Counted from the first letter of the stretch, positions 10,813 through 23,900 are shown. The stretch is DNA of 64,000 bases from Macrolepiota albuminosa (GCA_027475525.1 JAMWFC010000116.1:1301826-1365825); one strand, 5' to 3'. A program made the numbers and translations. The notes: a model not told the origin generated them from the letters alone.

Positions 10813-13422
10813 CTAGGCACTCAGAGTCGCTGTCGCGACTGTAGTACTCGGTTTGGGATCATTTGTGGATGGCCAATCCGTCATTGCCGCTAGGCACTCA
10901 GAGTCGCTGTCGCGACTGTAGTACTCGTTGTTGTAGACGTCGTCATATACGTCGACTGTGACGTACTCCTCCCCCTCCATGACCACACTCTTGGGCTCGG
11001 TGCCCGATGCCTCCTCTGGGGGCTCCTGGTCGTTTGTGGGGTGCTCTGCCTCAGACTCGGCAGAAACATCTCCATCACTCCCACTTGCGGCTGCAGTATG
11101 GGCAGCTCGAAGGTGGGCGCGGGGTGTATACCCCTTTCTCGGGGCTCCTGGCTTTGCGGGACAGTTGGTAGCGTAGTGGCCTGGTTGGCCACACGCGAAA
11201 CAAGTCCCCGTCTGACCTGGTGGGTTGGCCGGTTTGAAGTCTGGCCTTGGTTTAGGACAGTCTCCGTCCGGCACCCGATCTAGGCGTGGGCGGCTCCGCC
11301 CTTGGTTTGCCGCAGGGGTTCTGCATACAACAAACCGCGTGTTGCGGTCATGGTCCAAATCGGTCTTTTTGGCCAGGAAGGTCCCCACATGCTGACCCCG
11401 TGAGGGTGTCCCACCAGGCGGTAGTTGCCTGGGTCCTCCTTTGTGTCCACTCCGATGCTCGTAGTGGTTAGCAGTCTTCAGAGACTGCTCATACCTGATG
11501 GCATATGCCACAAACTCTTCTACATTGTTGACTTCTGGGGACAATCCATCCTCACGTATCAAATAGCGGCGCATGTCCGCTGGAATGCCATCCAAGAATG
11601 TTTTGAGCATTGTGTACCCGTCCGGGTATACTGCCATGTTCTGGGCATGGTCATTAAGGGTATCATAGAACCCTTGCACTCCCAACTTCTCGGTGTACTT
11701 GGCGGACTGGAAGTCCCGCCTTGCATCCTGGAGCGTTGAGGGGTGTACGAATCGATCGTACAGTCCTGTAAGGACTTCTTTGAACGTCCAGTCATATTGG
11801 ACACAGTTGATGTGCAGTACTGCCCGTCAAAACCATCCCATGGCCTCTTCGGCCAAGAACTCAGGAAGAACGAAGATTTGTTCTCGTTCCATATGGTCGC
11901 CTCCATATAAGCACATGGCGAGATGGGTGCATACATCCATCGCCCAATCTTCCAGGTTGCTGAACTTGGACGCGCCTGTATAGGCGCGAATATGCCTACT
12001 GTCTGCTTTACACAGCTTCACTCCGTCTGGTAATCGTAAGGTTATGCCCAGAGCATCATTGACTACTCGATGCAGGCAATCGTGCATGGCTTCATGATGC
12101 ATTTGAATGGCCTCCCGCTGACCCGGAGATCTAGTCGCCAAATCAGTGGCATGGGAAAGTGACTTCCCTCGTCCACCTTGCAGAGGACGTCCCGAGCCTC
12201 CTCGACTGTAGGCATAATTGCCCTCATCTCGAGGAATCAACCTAGGGCCATCATCCTGGCCGTTACCAGGGACATCACATCTCATGGCGCCATCTCAATC
12301 GAGGAAGTCTCCTCGATCATGATCGTTGCGCCGCCCTGGAACTGGAGAAGCTTGATTCTCCTGACCCTGCGTGACAAATTGACGACGCATCTCGTCAATG
12401 GGCTTAGTGCCCTCAAATACGATGCCCTGATTGTTGATAAGGGACTGTCCCTTAGTCCTGAGGTTGCCATTGCGCATACGTTGATATGCGACTCTGTCGC
12501 TCAACGTTTCGGCCATGGGCACATGCGGCATCACAGATGCCTCACTCTCCACCTTGAGCACGGTACTATCGTGCCCATCCGGACCTGACATATCTGTCCT
12601 ACGGTCATGGTTACGCATGTGTGGGGGCTCCTCACGCCACCCTTGTCCTGCTGGAGTATAAAAAGTACTCACCGGTCTTACTTTGGGCACTTCCTGCGCC
12701 TGTGCTAGTGCCTCCACTAGCTCGATTCTGACGTCTTGATTGCGTCGTGCCGAGCATTCCTCAGACATGTGGCTCCAGGGGGTCAAGACCCCCAATTGCC
12801 GTGTGGCCTTCCGCTGCACATACATTTGCAGCTCCATCATGAGCACTCTCACCATTAAATCAGTATATTTTGTACTGAATACATTGGGCACTTCGTGCCC
12901 TTGTCGCCTAAGTGCTACTATATGGGCTGACGCATAGCGCTCGAGTCGCGCTTGGGTGGTGTATTTCATCACCTCTGGGTGCAAGTCCCAGAACACCCGC
13001 AAGCGCACGGTGTACGCGGTTTTCAGCCGCTGTTCCTCTGCTCCGGCGTTGTCGTCACTTGACAACTCCATCACCTCTTCTGGAAGCTCTACAACCTCCG
13101 GAGCTTCCTCCACTGCTGGTGTGCGCAGGAATCGGTTTTCCACACGGGATACTTCAGGCCTTGCAGCCTCCTCCGGTACCTCCTCTATGCGGGCTTCCGC
13201 CATTTTAAAAGGCATTGAGCCCGCGGTGGACTGCCTGGTCCCAATACTCCGGCTCGCAGGGAGGGCTCTCCCAGTCCATACTGACAACTCGGCATCTCCT
13301 GGGACGCCATAGGCGCCGGTTGACTGTTGGCTGTCCTCCAGGGGTTCTTTGGAAGCCAATCGGCTAGACCATCGCGGTTCTCCTGGCAGCTGCGTCACTG
13401 GGGGCGTTAATCCCCTGGGCAT
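10813..13422 (-). pseudogene. Element B gag (capsid and zinc knuckle), with in-frame TGA
   Basis: Three frames make up gag: 13,422-12,295 (Glu-rich N-terminal region), 12,285-11,827 and 11,685-10,813. The capsid-like part continues across a TGA at 11,827-11,829 in the same frame. The C-terminal part has a canonical CCHC zinc knuckle, CFACGQPGHYATNC, which binds the genomic RNA, and an acidic tail. The TGA falls where an Arg or acidic residue would be expected. Confidence 0.8.
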
Positions 13423-13775
13423 CTTGTCTTGGAGACGTTGCGGACCATCCTGCTGTGAGCTTTCAGCTCTCCGGGCCTCGCTCTCATTCCTGGCCAGGTC
13501 GGTACTCTGACCTCGGTCTCAAGCCTTGGGTCTTACCTGACCCGCATTGGACGCTGACACGTCCTGGGTGTCTGCTGGGTCTCCCCGTAGGTCGTGGGCA
13601 TTTTGCCCGCCATCAGTGGGCACTGCAGGTATGGGATTACTCATCGATCCCCTGTTTGAAATTTGCACAGTGTGGCTGTGCAAGAAGCTCGAGAAGCTGA
13701 TAGAGTTCTGTCAACAAACTCAGCGACTGACGTCGGATGCTAGGCAATAGATCCTAGCTGGCGGATTCAAAAAAA

Positions 13776-14009
13776 TGTAACAAAGTTACGAGGTTTATTG
13801 AGCTTAGTGTGCGCACACAACACTGAATCAGACCAGACCGGTCTATTGACAATGTAGTATACACAAGATTAAGCTGCTTTGTAAGCAGCTGGTAAAACTA
13901 TTTATAATAATGTAAATTAATATTATATTATAATAAATATAATATAATATAAACTACTCTACAGTAAGTAAAGCTATGTGGCCAACGCCACATAGCGGAC
14001 TACGCTACA
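13776..14009 (-). repeat. 5' LTR of element B
   Basis: Same 234 bp as the left copy, with one visible substitution (AACAAAG here, AACGAAG there). The sequence just inside it (13,750-13,775) on the coding strand starts with a T-run followed by GAATCCGCC and does not show the usual TGG start of a tRNA primer site. Confidence 0.92.
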
Positions 14010-14014
14010 AGAAG

Positions 14015-14638
14015 CTACCCAATACTCGGTAAACAAGCTGCAGAAATTAGTACAGGAATCATTCGACAGCGGCACATCGTCTCTTGGCACATTCTCTACG
14101 TATTACCGCGAATTCCAAAAGATCGCTAGGTGGTTAGTACAAAACGGCAAGCTATACATTAACAAGGAACGTCGCCTATTCCAACAAGGCATCCCAACTT
14201 CGCTTTGGACTTGTATTGCTCGTCGCCTAGAGATAGTTCATCAGGCCCATCACCCAGACAAGCCCTATAATGTTGCCGACGTCTTTGAAGCTGGTAAATG
14301 GGTTCTCAAGGGAACGGACACTGGCGTTGGGCTGCAACGCGCTAGGACGAGCCCACCACCTGAGCGAACTAACAATGGGTTCTCAAGGGAACGGACACTG
14401 GCGTTGGGCTGCAACGCGCTAGGACGAGCCCACCACCTGAGCGAACTAACTGTATCATTCCCATCCCGCCTCCTGTTGCCGACTTCGTTAAGAAGGAGGA
14501 TCTCAATGCTGCCGTTACCGCTGCTGTTGCTTCCGCCATGACTCATATCAAAACTATGATTACCACCAATCTCGCTAACCGACCGCTAATGTACCCACAT
14601 CTGGCTCTTGCCACTTCTGTGGGGAAATTGGACATACT
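14015..14638 (+). pseudogene. Element A gag, C-terminal part with zinc knuckle
   Basis: Reading resumes after element B in the frame left at 2,375, matching the uninterrupted sister gag at 52.6-53.2 kb (QKLVQESFDSGTSSLG here, QKLVQESFDNGTSSLG there). A 77-bp duplication at 14,297/14,374 and one small indel near 14,590 break the frame. Just upstream of the next ORF a zinc knuckle starts, CHFCGEIGH with the last Cys six residues on (C-x2-C-x4-H-x6-C, two residues longer than the usual spacing). Confidence 0.75.
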
Positions 14639-16075
14639 ATGACTAGAGGACGCTGTGTGACCCTAGAAAACTACATTCGGCAAGGAAGAATTCGAAGGGC
14701 TATTGATGGCAAGATAGTTCTTACCACTGGCGCCACCATCCCCAACTACCCGGACAAGAAGTCTTTCCAGGAGCGAGTTGATGAATGGCATAGGCGCAAT
14801 CCAGGACAAATCGTTACTGGCACGCTTTCTGGCAACGCCAACCCCGACCCTGAACAGGCAACCCAACAGCAAATGATCCACAAGGTCTTACACTTCAACA
14901 GCGTTGGCGACCATCCAACTTTCTCGCAAGAAGAACATATCACCAAGCTACAGCAGGAGCTAGATTTGCTCAAGAATCAGGTCTTTGATGGGGTTGAAGT
15001 TAAGCAGCCTAAACAACCTCTTAAAGGATACAAGCCAATGCCTCCTGCTAGCAAGTTACCGACTTCTACTCCTGCCGCACCGCCAGCTACCACTCCAGAA
15101 CCATCGTTGACCGCCGTCGCTCCTGAACCGTCCTTGCTGCCTTTACATCCCTACTCAGGGATTCCTGACCGTTATCACGCACCCGCACAACAAAATTTTG
15201 CCGCTCCCGAGAAATGTCCTGAGGGTGGCTACCGACCTACCACGCCAATTTTTGACATAGAGAAATCCAACCACATCTTCAACTGCATTATGAAAACCGC
15301 CATCACCTTGTCAGTAGAAGAACTTTGCAGTATTGCTCCCGACGTTCGCAATCAAGTCAAGATGGCAGTTACTCCTCGACGACCCTTGGCGACAACCGTT
15401 GCCGAGGTTGATGAACTTGACGACGCGCTCCCTGGTTTTTCCATTACCGTCGACTCTTTGGACACCGACGAGCCTCCTGCCGACACCATTGCTAACGCCA
15501 CCTCTGTGGACCCAGTAGAGACCTACCTTAGGTCAGTAGACCATGGAGAAGACCCCGCAATCCTTACCGTCGCTCAAGAATCGCACGCTATCTGCTCAGT
15601 AGCGCTAACAGTAGACAATAAGCACGAGGTAGAGGCAATTGTAGATAGCGGGTCTCAAATTATTTCTATGGCAGCTGAAGTCGCTAACGATTTGGGCCTC
15701 ATTTATGACCCTACCGTTATACTAAACATGCAGAGCGCTAACAGTACGGTGGACAGATCCTTAGGCCTCGCCAAGAATGTGCCCTGCACCCTTGGCAACA
15801 TCACGTTTTATCTTCAGATACACATTTTACGATCCCCGGCATATGACTTACTACTCGGCAGACCCTTCAACGTCTTGGCACGATCAGTCATCAAGACAGT
15901 TACCGACGATGAGACAACTTTAACAATTAGCGACCCCAATTCCGGAAACCGACGAACGGTGCCAACATTCCCTAGGGGACAACAAAAAGGCACCCGCGCT
16001 AAGCCCCCAGAGTTTACCGACCAGCACGCCAACGAGCCTCCCCACTGGTGTTTTCACAGACCATCGAGGAGGTGA
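14639..16075 (+). pseudogene. Element A gag end and aspartic protease frame (478 codons)
   Basis: The frame opens within the zinc knuckle, so the first ATG is not a true start. A predicted coiled stretch (KLQQELDLLKNQV) and a Pro/Ala-rich linker are followed by the protease active site AIVDSGSQII at about residue 335 and a LLLGRPF motif typical of the distal strand of retroviral-type proteases. The frame ends near 16,075, close to two 77-bp duplications (16,152 and 16,284) that separate it from the RT frame. Confidence 0.85.
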
Positions 16076-16402
16076 TTGGTGACGATCATGGAGATGTAGC
16101 GCTAACGCTGGAATATGACCATTCTACTGGTCTTGTAAATGTTGTGTCTACCGCTTTTCTTGATGAAGACGTTTTAACTACTCTATCTGCTACCGACGCT
16201 GAGCTTTCCCAGAAAAATCAAAACATTACGCTTTTCTTGATGAAGACGTTTTAACTACTCTATCTGCTACCGACGCTGAGCTTTCCCAGAAAAATCAAAA
16301 CATTACCGACTCCGCTCTAGCGTACTTGTACCTTACCGCTTCCGAATCCTTTCAAAACATTCCCAGAAAAATCAAAACATTACCGACTCCGCTCTAGCGT
16401 AC

Positions 16403-18481
16403 TTGTACCTTACCGCTTCCGAATCCTTTCAAAACATTGCGTCTACCGATACTTATCTCACTACTCTTCCTGGAGCATCGTCTCCTGCCGTTCTCAGACT
16501 TGCTGCTCCTCAGGCTATATTTTCCCTTTCCACCTCTGTATATAACCAAGCTAACGCTCCCAAAAGGAAAGGGGTTCAAGTCAAAAAGAAATATAAACCA
16601 GTTGCACTTAAAACAAAACCTGTCGCCACGCACTCTCCCGAGACGTTTAGAATCGAGTGCCAGATCACTGGCGACCCTCTTGCCAACATACCAGCTTTAT
16701 CACCAAAACCGCCACCCTTTCAGCCCACAGGACGTTTTACCACAGAGCGCCAGCAACAGTTTGCCAAGGAACATGACACAGGGTTTTTGACCAAAGATGA
16801 GTTGGAAGTCCTTACCGATCTCGTTGCTAAGCAGGATAAAGCCTTCGCCTGGAAGGACTCGGAACATGGCAGTCTACGTACAGACTTCTTCCCACCTGTC
16901 GTAATCCCAACCATTCCTCACGTGCCGTGGACTGAGCACAACCGACCATTACCGCCTGGAATCGAAGCTGAGGTCTGCCAAATCATTAGGACCAAGATAA
17001 AGGCAGGTGTCTATGAGCCCTCAAACAGTTCTTACCGCTCCCAATGGTTCTGTGTCCTCAAAAAGAACGGCAATCTAAGGCAGGTGTCTATGAGCCCTCA
17101 AACAGTTCTTACCGCTCCCAATGGTTCTGTGTCCTCAAAAAGAACGGCAATCTATGCATAGTTCACAGTCTCAAGCCGCTGAATAGAGTTACCATACAAC
17201 ACTCTGGCGTACCGCCTTTCCCTGACCACGTTGCCGAGTCTTTTGCCGGGCGCCGCTGAATAGAGTTACCATACAACACTCTGGCGTACCGCCTTTCCCT
17301 GACCACGTTGCCGAGTCTTTTGCCGGGCATATTTGTGGCGCCACCCTTGACCTCTACGTTGGCTACAACAAACACCTCATACACCCTTCTTCCTGAGACC
17401 TTACCACTTTTCAAACTCCGTTTGGCACGCTGCGCCTAGTCACTTTACCGATGGGCTGGACAAACTCAGTCCCTATCTTTCATGACGACATCACTTTCAT
17501 CCTCCAACCTGAGATACCGCATAATGTCCTTAGCTTCATTGATGACGTTGGCATCAAAGGCCCCAAAGACTGGCGACTCATAAACGGCTTACCGGCGACC
17601 CATCTCGACAACTCCAACATTTGCTTAGCGCTATGGGAATTTTTCCAGCTGCTCAACCGAGTTCTCCAACATATGAAGTATAGCGGTGGAACCTTTAGTG
17701 GCCACAAACTCCTCCTTTGTGCGCCAAGGTTCAAAATACTTGGTCACATCTGCACTCCCAACGGTCGCATTCCCAACGAGTCTTGCTTAGCACTCTTGGA
17801 GCGATGGGGTCCTTGCCACGACTTATCTGAAGTTCGTGCCTTTCTTGGTACCGTTGGCATGCTCAGGATATTCGTCAAGAATTTTGCCCATCGTGCACAT
17901 GCCCTTAACCGACTCACCCATGCCAACGAGCCCTTCGAATTTGGGCCAGACCAGGTTACTGCACAACGAGACTTAGTAAAAGCCCTACAAGACGCCAAAC
18001 CCCTAGTTCCAATCGACTATAGCTCTGCCAACCCTGTTATCTTGGCGGTGGATACCTCGTACATTGCCGTTGGCTACTTCTTGTGCCAGTGCCTTAGCGT
18101 CTGCCGAACCCTGTTATCTTGGCGGTGGATACCTCGTACATTGCCGTTGGCTACTTCTTGTGCCAGTGCCTTAGCGACAATTGGAAACAGCAACGCTACA
18201 ACCGCTTTGGGTCTATCACGCTAAACGACTGAGAATCTCGCTACAGTCAGCCTAAACTAGAGCTCTATGGACTCTTCAAAGCCTTCCGGTTGCTAAAGAT
18301 GTATTTGATTGGCGTACAGAACCTTATAGTTGAAGTCGACGCTAGGTACATCAAAGGCATGCTGCAGAATCCCGATATCCAGCCATCTGCTAGTATGAAC
18401 CGGTGGGTAGTTGCTATCCTCATGTTTCACTTTGATGGTACACGTCAAGAGCTCTTTCCACGGACCAGATGGACTCTCTAG
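16403..18481 (+). pseudogene. Element A reverse transcriptase and RNase H
   Basis: The RT starts with a connector ending WTEHNRPLPPGIEAEV. It contains SQWFCVLKKNGNLR, the LVTLPMGWTNS box and the active site FIDDVG, in which Phe-Ile replaces the usual Tyr-x before the two Asp. RNase H follows with VDTSYIAVGYFL, ELYGLFKAF and LIVEVDARYIKG. In-frame stops occur at 17,394 (a Trp in the sister copy), 18,230 (an Arg there). 77-bp duplications at 17,000, 17,175 and 18,030 shift the apparent frame. The sister copy at 47.4-48.9 kb reads through most of this without stops. Confidence 0.85.
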
Positions 18482-18895
18482 GTGACCACGGCAGCCTGGC
18501 AACCCAGCAGTGGATCCACAGGCGGATAGCAATTTCGAGGACTGGATCGACAGATTACATGGTTTCATGCACCTTTTACAACAGTCAATTCCCCTACTAC
18601 GACGGCAACAGCCTGCCAGTATTCTTTTACATCCCATTGTCCCTTACACCTTTTACAACAGTCAATTCCCCTACTACGACGGCAACAGCCTGCCAGTATT
18701 CTTTTACATCCCATTGTCCCTTACTGCCCCGAGATCTTTAGCGCACCCCTCACATTCTACATGGCAAGCATCCTTGGACAAGACTTGCCTCCAGTAAAAG
18801 TCGTACAGGAACCCCAGCCGCTAAGAGAAGACAGCAGAAACCTGACCTACGATGCCGTTCCCTGATCTGCCAAGGCAAAGGCGGAAGACAGTCGC

Positions 18896-20485
18896 TTGAT
18901 AATAGTTGAACAATGGATACAAGACCTTAAGCGACCTACAGGCCTTACCAACAAGCAATACACGACCTTTATCCGATATGCCACCCGTTTCTTCTATACC
19001 AACAACCGCCTTTGGCAGGCCTTACCAACAAGCAATACACGACCTTTATCCGATATGCCACCCGTTTCTTCTATACCAACAACCGCCTTTGGCACAAAAT
19101 CGAGATGGCGCTCACAAACTGATCATCAAGCCAGAAAGTCGCTTACGGGTCCTGCGTGCCATGCATGACGAGCTAGGACATAGAGGTCTGTACGCTACCC
19201 GAGCCTCTCTGTTAGAACAATTCTGGTGGCCACACGCTAGTGCCGACATCGCCTGGTACATTAGGACTTGCCACCTCTGCCAAATTCAACAAACACGCCA
19301 AGTACTCATACCACCAACCGTTGCAACGCCAGCTCCCCTCTTCAGCAAAATCTACGTTGATACTATGCACATGCCCAAATCCAGTTGCTACAAGTACATT
19401 ATTCAAGGTCGTTGCTCGCTAATTCACTGGCCTGAATTTCAAATGCTTCAGAGAGAAAATACAGACGCGGTCGCCAAGTGGCTATTTGAGGACATCATCT
19501 GCCGTTGGGGAGCGCTAAGAGAAATCGTCACGGATAACAGTGCGCCAATCATCAAAGCGCTAACATATCTCGCATCTGCCGTTGGGGAGCGCTAAGAGAA
19601 ATCGTCACGGATAACAGTGCGCCAATCATCAAAGCGCTAACATATCTCGCAAGAAATACAATATTCATCACATTCGAGTATCTGGCTACAACAAGCGCGC
19701 CAATGGCCTGGTAGAGAGACCACACTTTGACGTCCAACAAGCGCTCTTCAAGGCTGTCGATGGCGACGAGTCTGCGCCAATGGCCTGGTAGAGAGACCAC
19801 ACTTTGACGTCCAACAAGCGCTCTTCAAGGCTGTCGATGGCGACGAGTCTTGTTGGAGTGAGGCGACCTATTCAATATTTTGGTCGGAAAGAGTTACCAT
19901 TCGTAAGCACATGGGTTGTTCTCCCTATTACACGGCTACTGGCACCCATCGTTACTCTCTGCCAACATTATAGAAGCAACCTACCTTCAGCCAACACCCA
20001 ACAGCATCTTAGCGACTACCGACCTGATCACCAGACGAGCCATTGATCTCCAACGAAGGAAAGAAAATTTAGAGCGACTTCACGAGGTAGTCTTTAGCGC
20101 CCGTCGCCAAGCAGCACTACGATTCGAAACCGAGCATAGCACCACTATCAAGGATTACAACTTCCCGAGGGGTGCGCTAGTGCTTATGCGCAACTCCAAA
20201 ATCGAGACCTCATATAACAAGAAAATGCGCCTGCGCTATCTAGGACCTTTGGTAGTTATCTCTTGTAACCGTGGAGGCACTTACGTGCTCTGTGAATTAG
20301 ATGGTTCAGTACTACATCGACCTGTTGCCGCCTTTTGCCTATTGCCATATCTCGCCAGAGAACACATTGACTTGCCGCTTGAAGCACTAGATATCGACAC
20401 CACCAAGCTTAGGGAACTTGAAGAAACAGAATTATTGGACGATGATGATTTGCCGACTCTGATAGAAGAAGAAGAAAATGACTAG
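18896..20485 (+). pseudogene. Element A integrase
   Basis: The zinc-binding domain reads HDELGHRGLYATR, then CHLC, about 30 residues apart, as in HHCC integrases. The catalytic core has the first Asp in KIYVDTMHMP and the second in IVTDNSAP. The C-terminal region ends with a basic/GPF-like part (RLRYLGPLVVIS) and an acidic tail, with no chromodomain. 77-bp duplications at 18,940, 19,496 and 19,697 and a TGA at 18,863 (Arg in the sister copy) disrupt the frame. The stop at about 20,485 marks the end of pol. Confidence 0.85.
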
Positions 20486-20936
20486 AAAAGATTATATTGA
20501 TAAGCTCCTTTTTCTATTACTTACTTTACTTATCTTTCTTGCCGATACTTACTGTACTATATCCAACAGACAATTCCTTACATAGTCAAGTCGCAGCGCT
20601 AGCGTGTCGCCAACGCTTAGCGCCCTGTGCAACTCTTGCCAAGGGTTTTTCGCTATGATGATTTACCGAGCGTTTCCCTTTCTCCTCAAAAATTTGTCTA
20701 AGTCCCTCACCTACAACTCCTCTTGCTAAAACCTACCTTAGAATACTTGCCGCTTGGTCTCCTCAAAAATTTGTCTAAGTCCCTCACCTACAACTCCTCT
20801 TGCTAAAACCTACCTTAGAATACTTGCCGCTTGGACTTATCATTCCACTTGGCAAGAAAGCAGCAAGAGATATATATGCGCGTACTGTAACAGGCAAAAA
20901 TCTATATACACGACGGCCTATCTACCCTAAGGTCCA

Positions 20937-23900
20937 TCAGTCTTCGTCTTCAGTAAGCGACAAGGAGTCGTCAAGCAGCAAGAGGTCGCCAACTTGCACG
21001 TGGTTGAGAGTTTGCCACTCCAGAGCCTCGTTGCAGTCGGCTTGATATTCCTGCAAGGTATCCATACTCCTGGTCAAGTTGGAATACCGCAGTCGCAAAG
21101 CCATAATTTGCTCCCGGGCTCGCTCGCGCTCACAACCTAGCACCGCTCACATGCTTGCCGCATGCGCCGCCATCCGCTCTATCACCTGGGGAGGGTAAAG
21201 GGCCACCACAGGATAGACCAAGTCCTCCCCCAGCCACTCGTGAGAACCATCCGCTCTATCACCTGGGGAGGGTAAAGGGCCACCACAGGATAGACCAAGT
21301 CCTCCCCCAGCCACTCGTGAGAACGCCAGTGACTCTTGGCTGAGGCTGGGGGGTCCACGACGAGGGCCCACTCGAGCTCGTCCAGAGCTGCATTGCCAAG
21401 TCATCCTCACTTACCCAGGGGGCGGCAGGCTCCACCGTCGGCAACTCCTGAGACTCGCCAGGGATGTCCTGCAAAGTCTCGTTCATTTCCCCCTTGGCAT
21501 CCTCATTGCCACCGTCGGCAACTCCTGAGACTCGCCAGGGATGTCCTGCAAAGTCTCGTTCATTTCCCCCTTGGCATCCTCATTGCTGCCCTCTACCTCC
21601 TCGCGACTTGGCGATCCTCCCCATGTCTCCTCCTCCCCACCTAACTCCTGCGCGCCAGCGGCTCTCCCATTACAACGTCACCTTCATCTCCTGGGGCACC
21701 AGCAGTCGAAACATTGGCAGGCGCGTTTTCAGGCAAGGTGAGAGGGGACAGTAGGCGGCTGGGGCCAGCCTCACCGCTAACGGGAGGGGCAAGGGCTTCT
21801 CCAAGCTCCCTCATCTCCGTGTCCTCAGCAGTTGGAGAGGAGGGGGGCAACTCGATGCGTACATGCTTGGCCTTACCCTTGCCCTTGCTTGAGAAGGAGG
21901 CCTTGCGTTTTTCCTGGCGCTCGCCAGCGCCGTGCTTTCTGACCGATTCCGATTCATCTTCTTGGCGCGTCGGCAGCGCCAAGGAGGACTTGCTAATCTT
22001 TGCTGCTCTCCCAGCAGCAACCTCCCTACGTTCCCCCTCAACAAACTCCCTAGCCCGCTTGACTAAAACCGCCTGGGAAAAGGTCTTCTCCACGAAAAGG
22101 TCAGGCGCTCCGCCACGCTCACGACTCTTGGAGCCGTCGATTGTACAAGCACGCTTGAGAGTGCCGCAGCGGTAACAGGGTTGGGTGCCAGTGGGGAACC
22201 GGCAACTTTTGGGGTCGTTATCGGCCCAGCATTTGTCACACTACCCTTGCTTAAGAACAAGAATCATACGAAAAGGCTAAGACAACTTACCGCTCCACGC
22301 AAATCTTTAAACTCCTGGCATGTCGCCAGGGAAACCGTGCACTTGTTCTTCATCTCTGGCAGCTCCACTCCTCCCTCAATGCCCTCGTCCATGACAACGT
22401 CTTCCCAGCGCGGTGATGGCACCAAAAGTTTGGTCAGTAACAAATATAGTTATAGTGTTACCATACCAATTGCTTGCGTTGGGCGCGCTATAAGTGATGT
22501 GAGGAGTCCCGGGCAGGTCCCAGAGAACGCGCCTATGAAAATGGGGAAAAGTCGGTAAGGGGGTCGGCAAGTGTAAAGCGCTAAGGTAAAGCGCCTATGA
22601 AGGGAGCGGTAAGTGAACACGGCAGTATCAACGGCAAGAACACAGTAAGCTTAGCGAAGTCTAAGCGTCGTAAATGCCTGCCGTAGCTGCAAGGCACAAA
22701 TAGGTCAAAGGCTAGCGATAGTCTGCAACTGACGACGAGCGCGACCGTAAATGCCTGCCGTAGCTGCAAGGCACAAATAGGTCAAAGGCTAGCGATAGTC
22801 TGCAACTGACGACGAGCGCGACGTTGCTGACCGTGAATGAAATCTTGGGCGTAAGGGAGACTGAAGTAAGGGGAAGAAACTCTGGTCTATTGTTCTATGC
22901 TGTATGTACAAGTTAGTAAGTACTTTATATACTACAGGAGTTCACCGTCGCTAGTGACCAACCATTGCCAAAGTGCGGTAAACTAGAAAATTTCATAGGG
23001 GTAGCTCCAACGGTTTCAGATCCCTACCGTCCATTCAAGAACCTTAGCGATGCCAGGCACTAGAAAATTTCATAGGGGTAGCTCCAACGGTTTCAGATCC
23101 CTACCGTCCATTCAAGAACCTTAGCGATGCCAGGCGACAGATCGAAGCTAAACTATCAATCCATCACCCCTCTGTCTGTCCAAAATGCTTAGCAATGTCT
23201 GGCGCCAGATTGAGGCGCTAAGCGGTGTCAGATGCCAAGGTCAAACGCCAAGCTGTCCATCAGCTTTTGATAGATCATCAGGCTTCTTGCTAAGCGCTGT
23301 CGTTAGTGACTGATGCCATCTGTCAGTTGTCATTCTGTCTGCCGTCGGCGCTATCATTGATCAGATCTGCTTCTTGCCATGCGTGACTGATGCCATCTGT
23401 CAGTTGTCATTCTGTCTGCCGTCGGCGCTATCATTGATCAGATCTGCTTCTTGCCATGCACGGCCATCAAATATTGCCAAAATTGGTTAGTTAGCGCACG
23501 CTAAGGTATCCCGGACCTGTGCCATGTTGCCGTAGCCTGCTGTTGATGCGCTGATCCTGTATGGAGTCCTATCAGCGGCAAGAGCAAACCCTTCAACTCC
23601 TTGTCGTCAAAAGTTGTCTGACTAGGGAGCTGGGAGAGAGTCAGTAGAAAGTCGGCAAAGAGTCAAAACAGCATACCTCGTATTGAGGGCCCTTCTGACT
23701 AGGGAGCTGGGAGAGAGTCAGTAGAAAGTCGGCAAAGAGTCAAAACAGCATACCTCGTATTGAGGGCCCTTCCCCTTGCGAGACTAGCAAAAGTTACCAT
23801 TGGTAAGAAGAAACGCCAACGACAGCAGACTCACTTTCTTCTTCAAAGCCTTGCCAGGCTTAGAAGGCGAACCCCCTGTGCTTGCCGGCAGTGTGGGGCT

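Larger units (their letters stand above)
2376..14009 (-). mobile_element. Ty3/gypsy chromovirus-type LTR retrotransposon 'B', complete, inserted in gag of element A
   Basis: Two 234-bp LTRs (2,376-2,609 and 13,776-14,009) flank the element and I see one difference between them. The 5-bp target duplication AGAAG is perfect (2,371-2,375 and 14,010-14,014). Minus-strand order is gag with zinc knuckle, aspartic protease, RT, RNase H, integrase, chromodomain, then about 3.3 kb of extra coding sequence, then a purine tract next to the 3' LTR. Near-identical LTRs mean a recent insertion, yet several in-frame stops are present. Six 77-bp duplications inflate the length by about 460 bp. Confidence 0.93.

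Noticed and set aside
10774..10927. Programmed frameshift between gag and protease of element B
   Set aside because: The frame change is exactly at a 77-bp duplication; removing one copy explains it without a biological frameshift.
15000..20500. Most minus-strand ORFs opposite element A pol
   Set aside because: They are shadows of the pol frames, lack motifs and are not kept in sister copy A'. Only the cluster after the pol stop shows splice sites and a domain.
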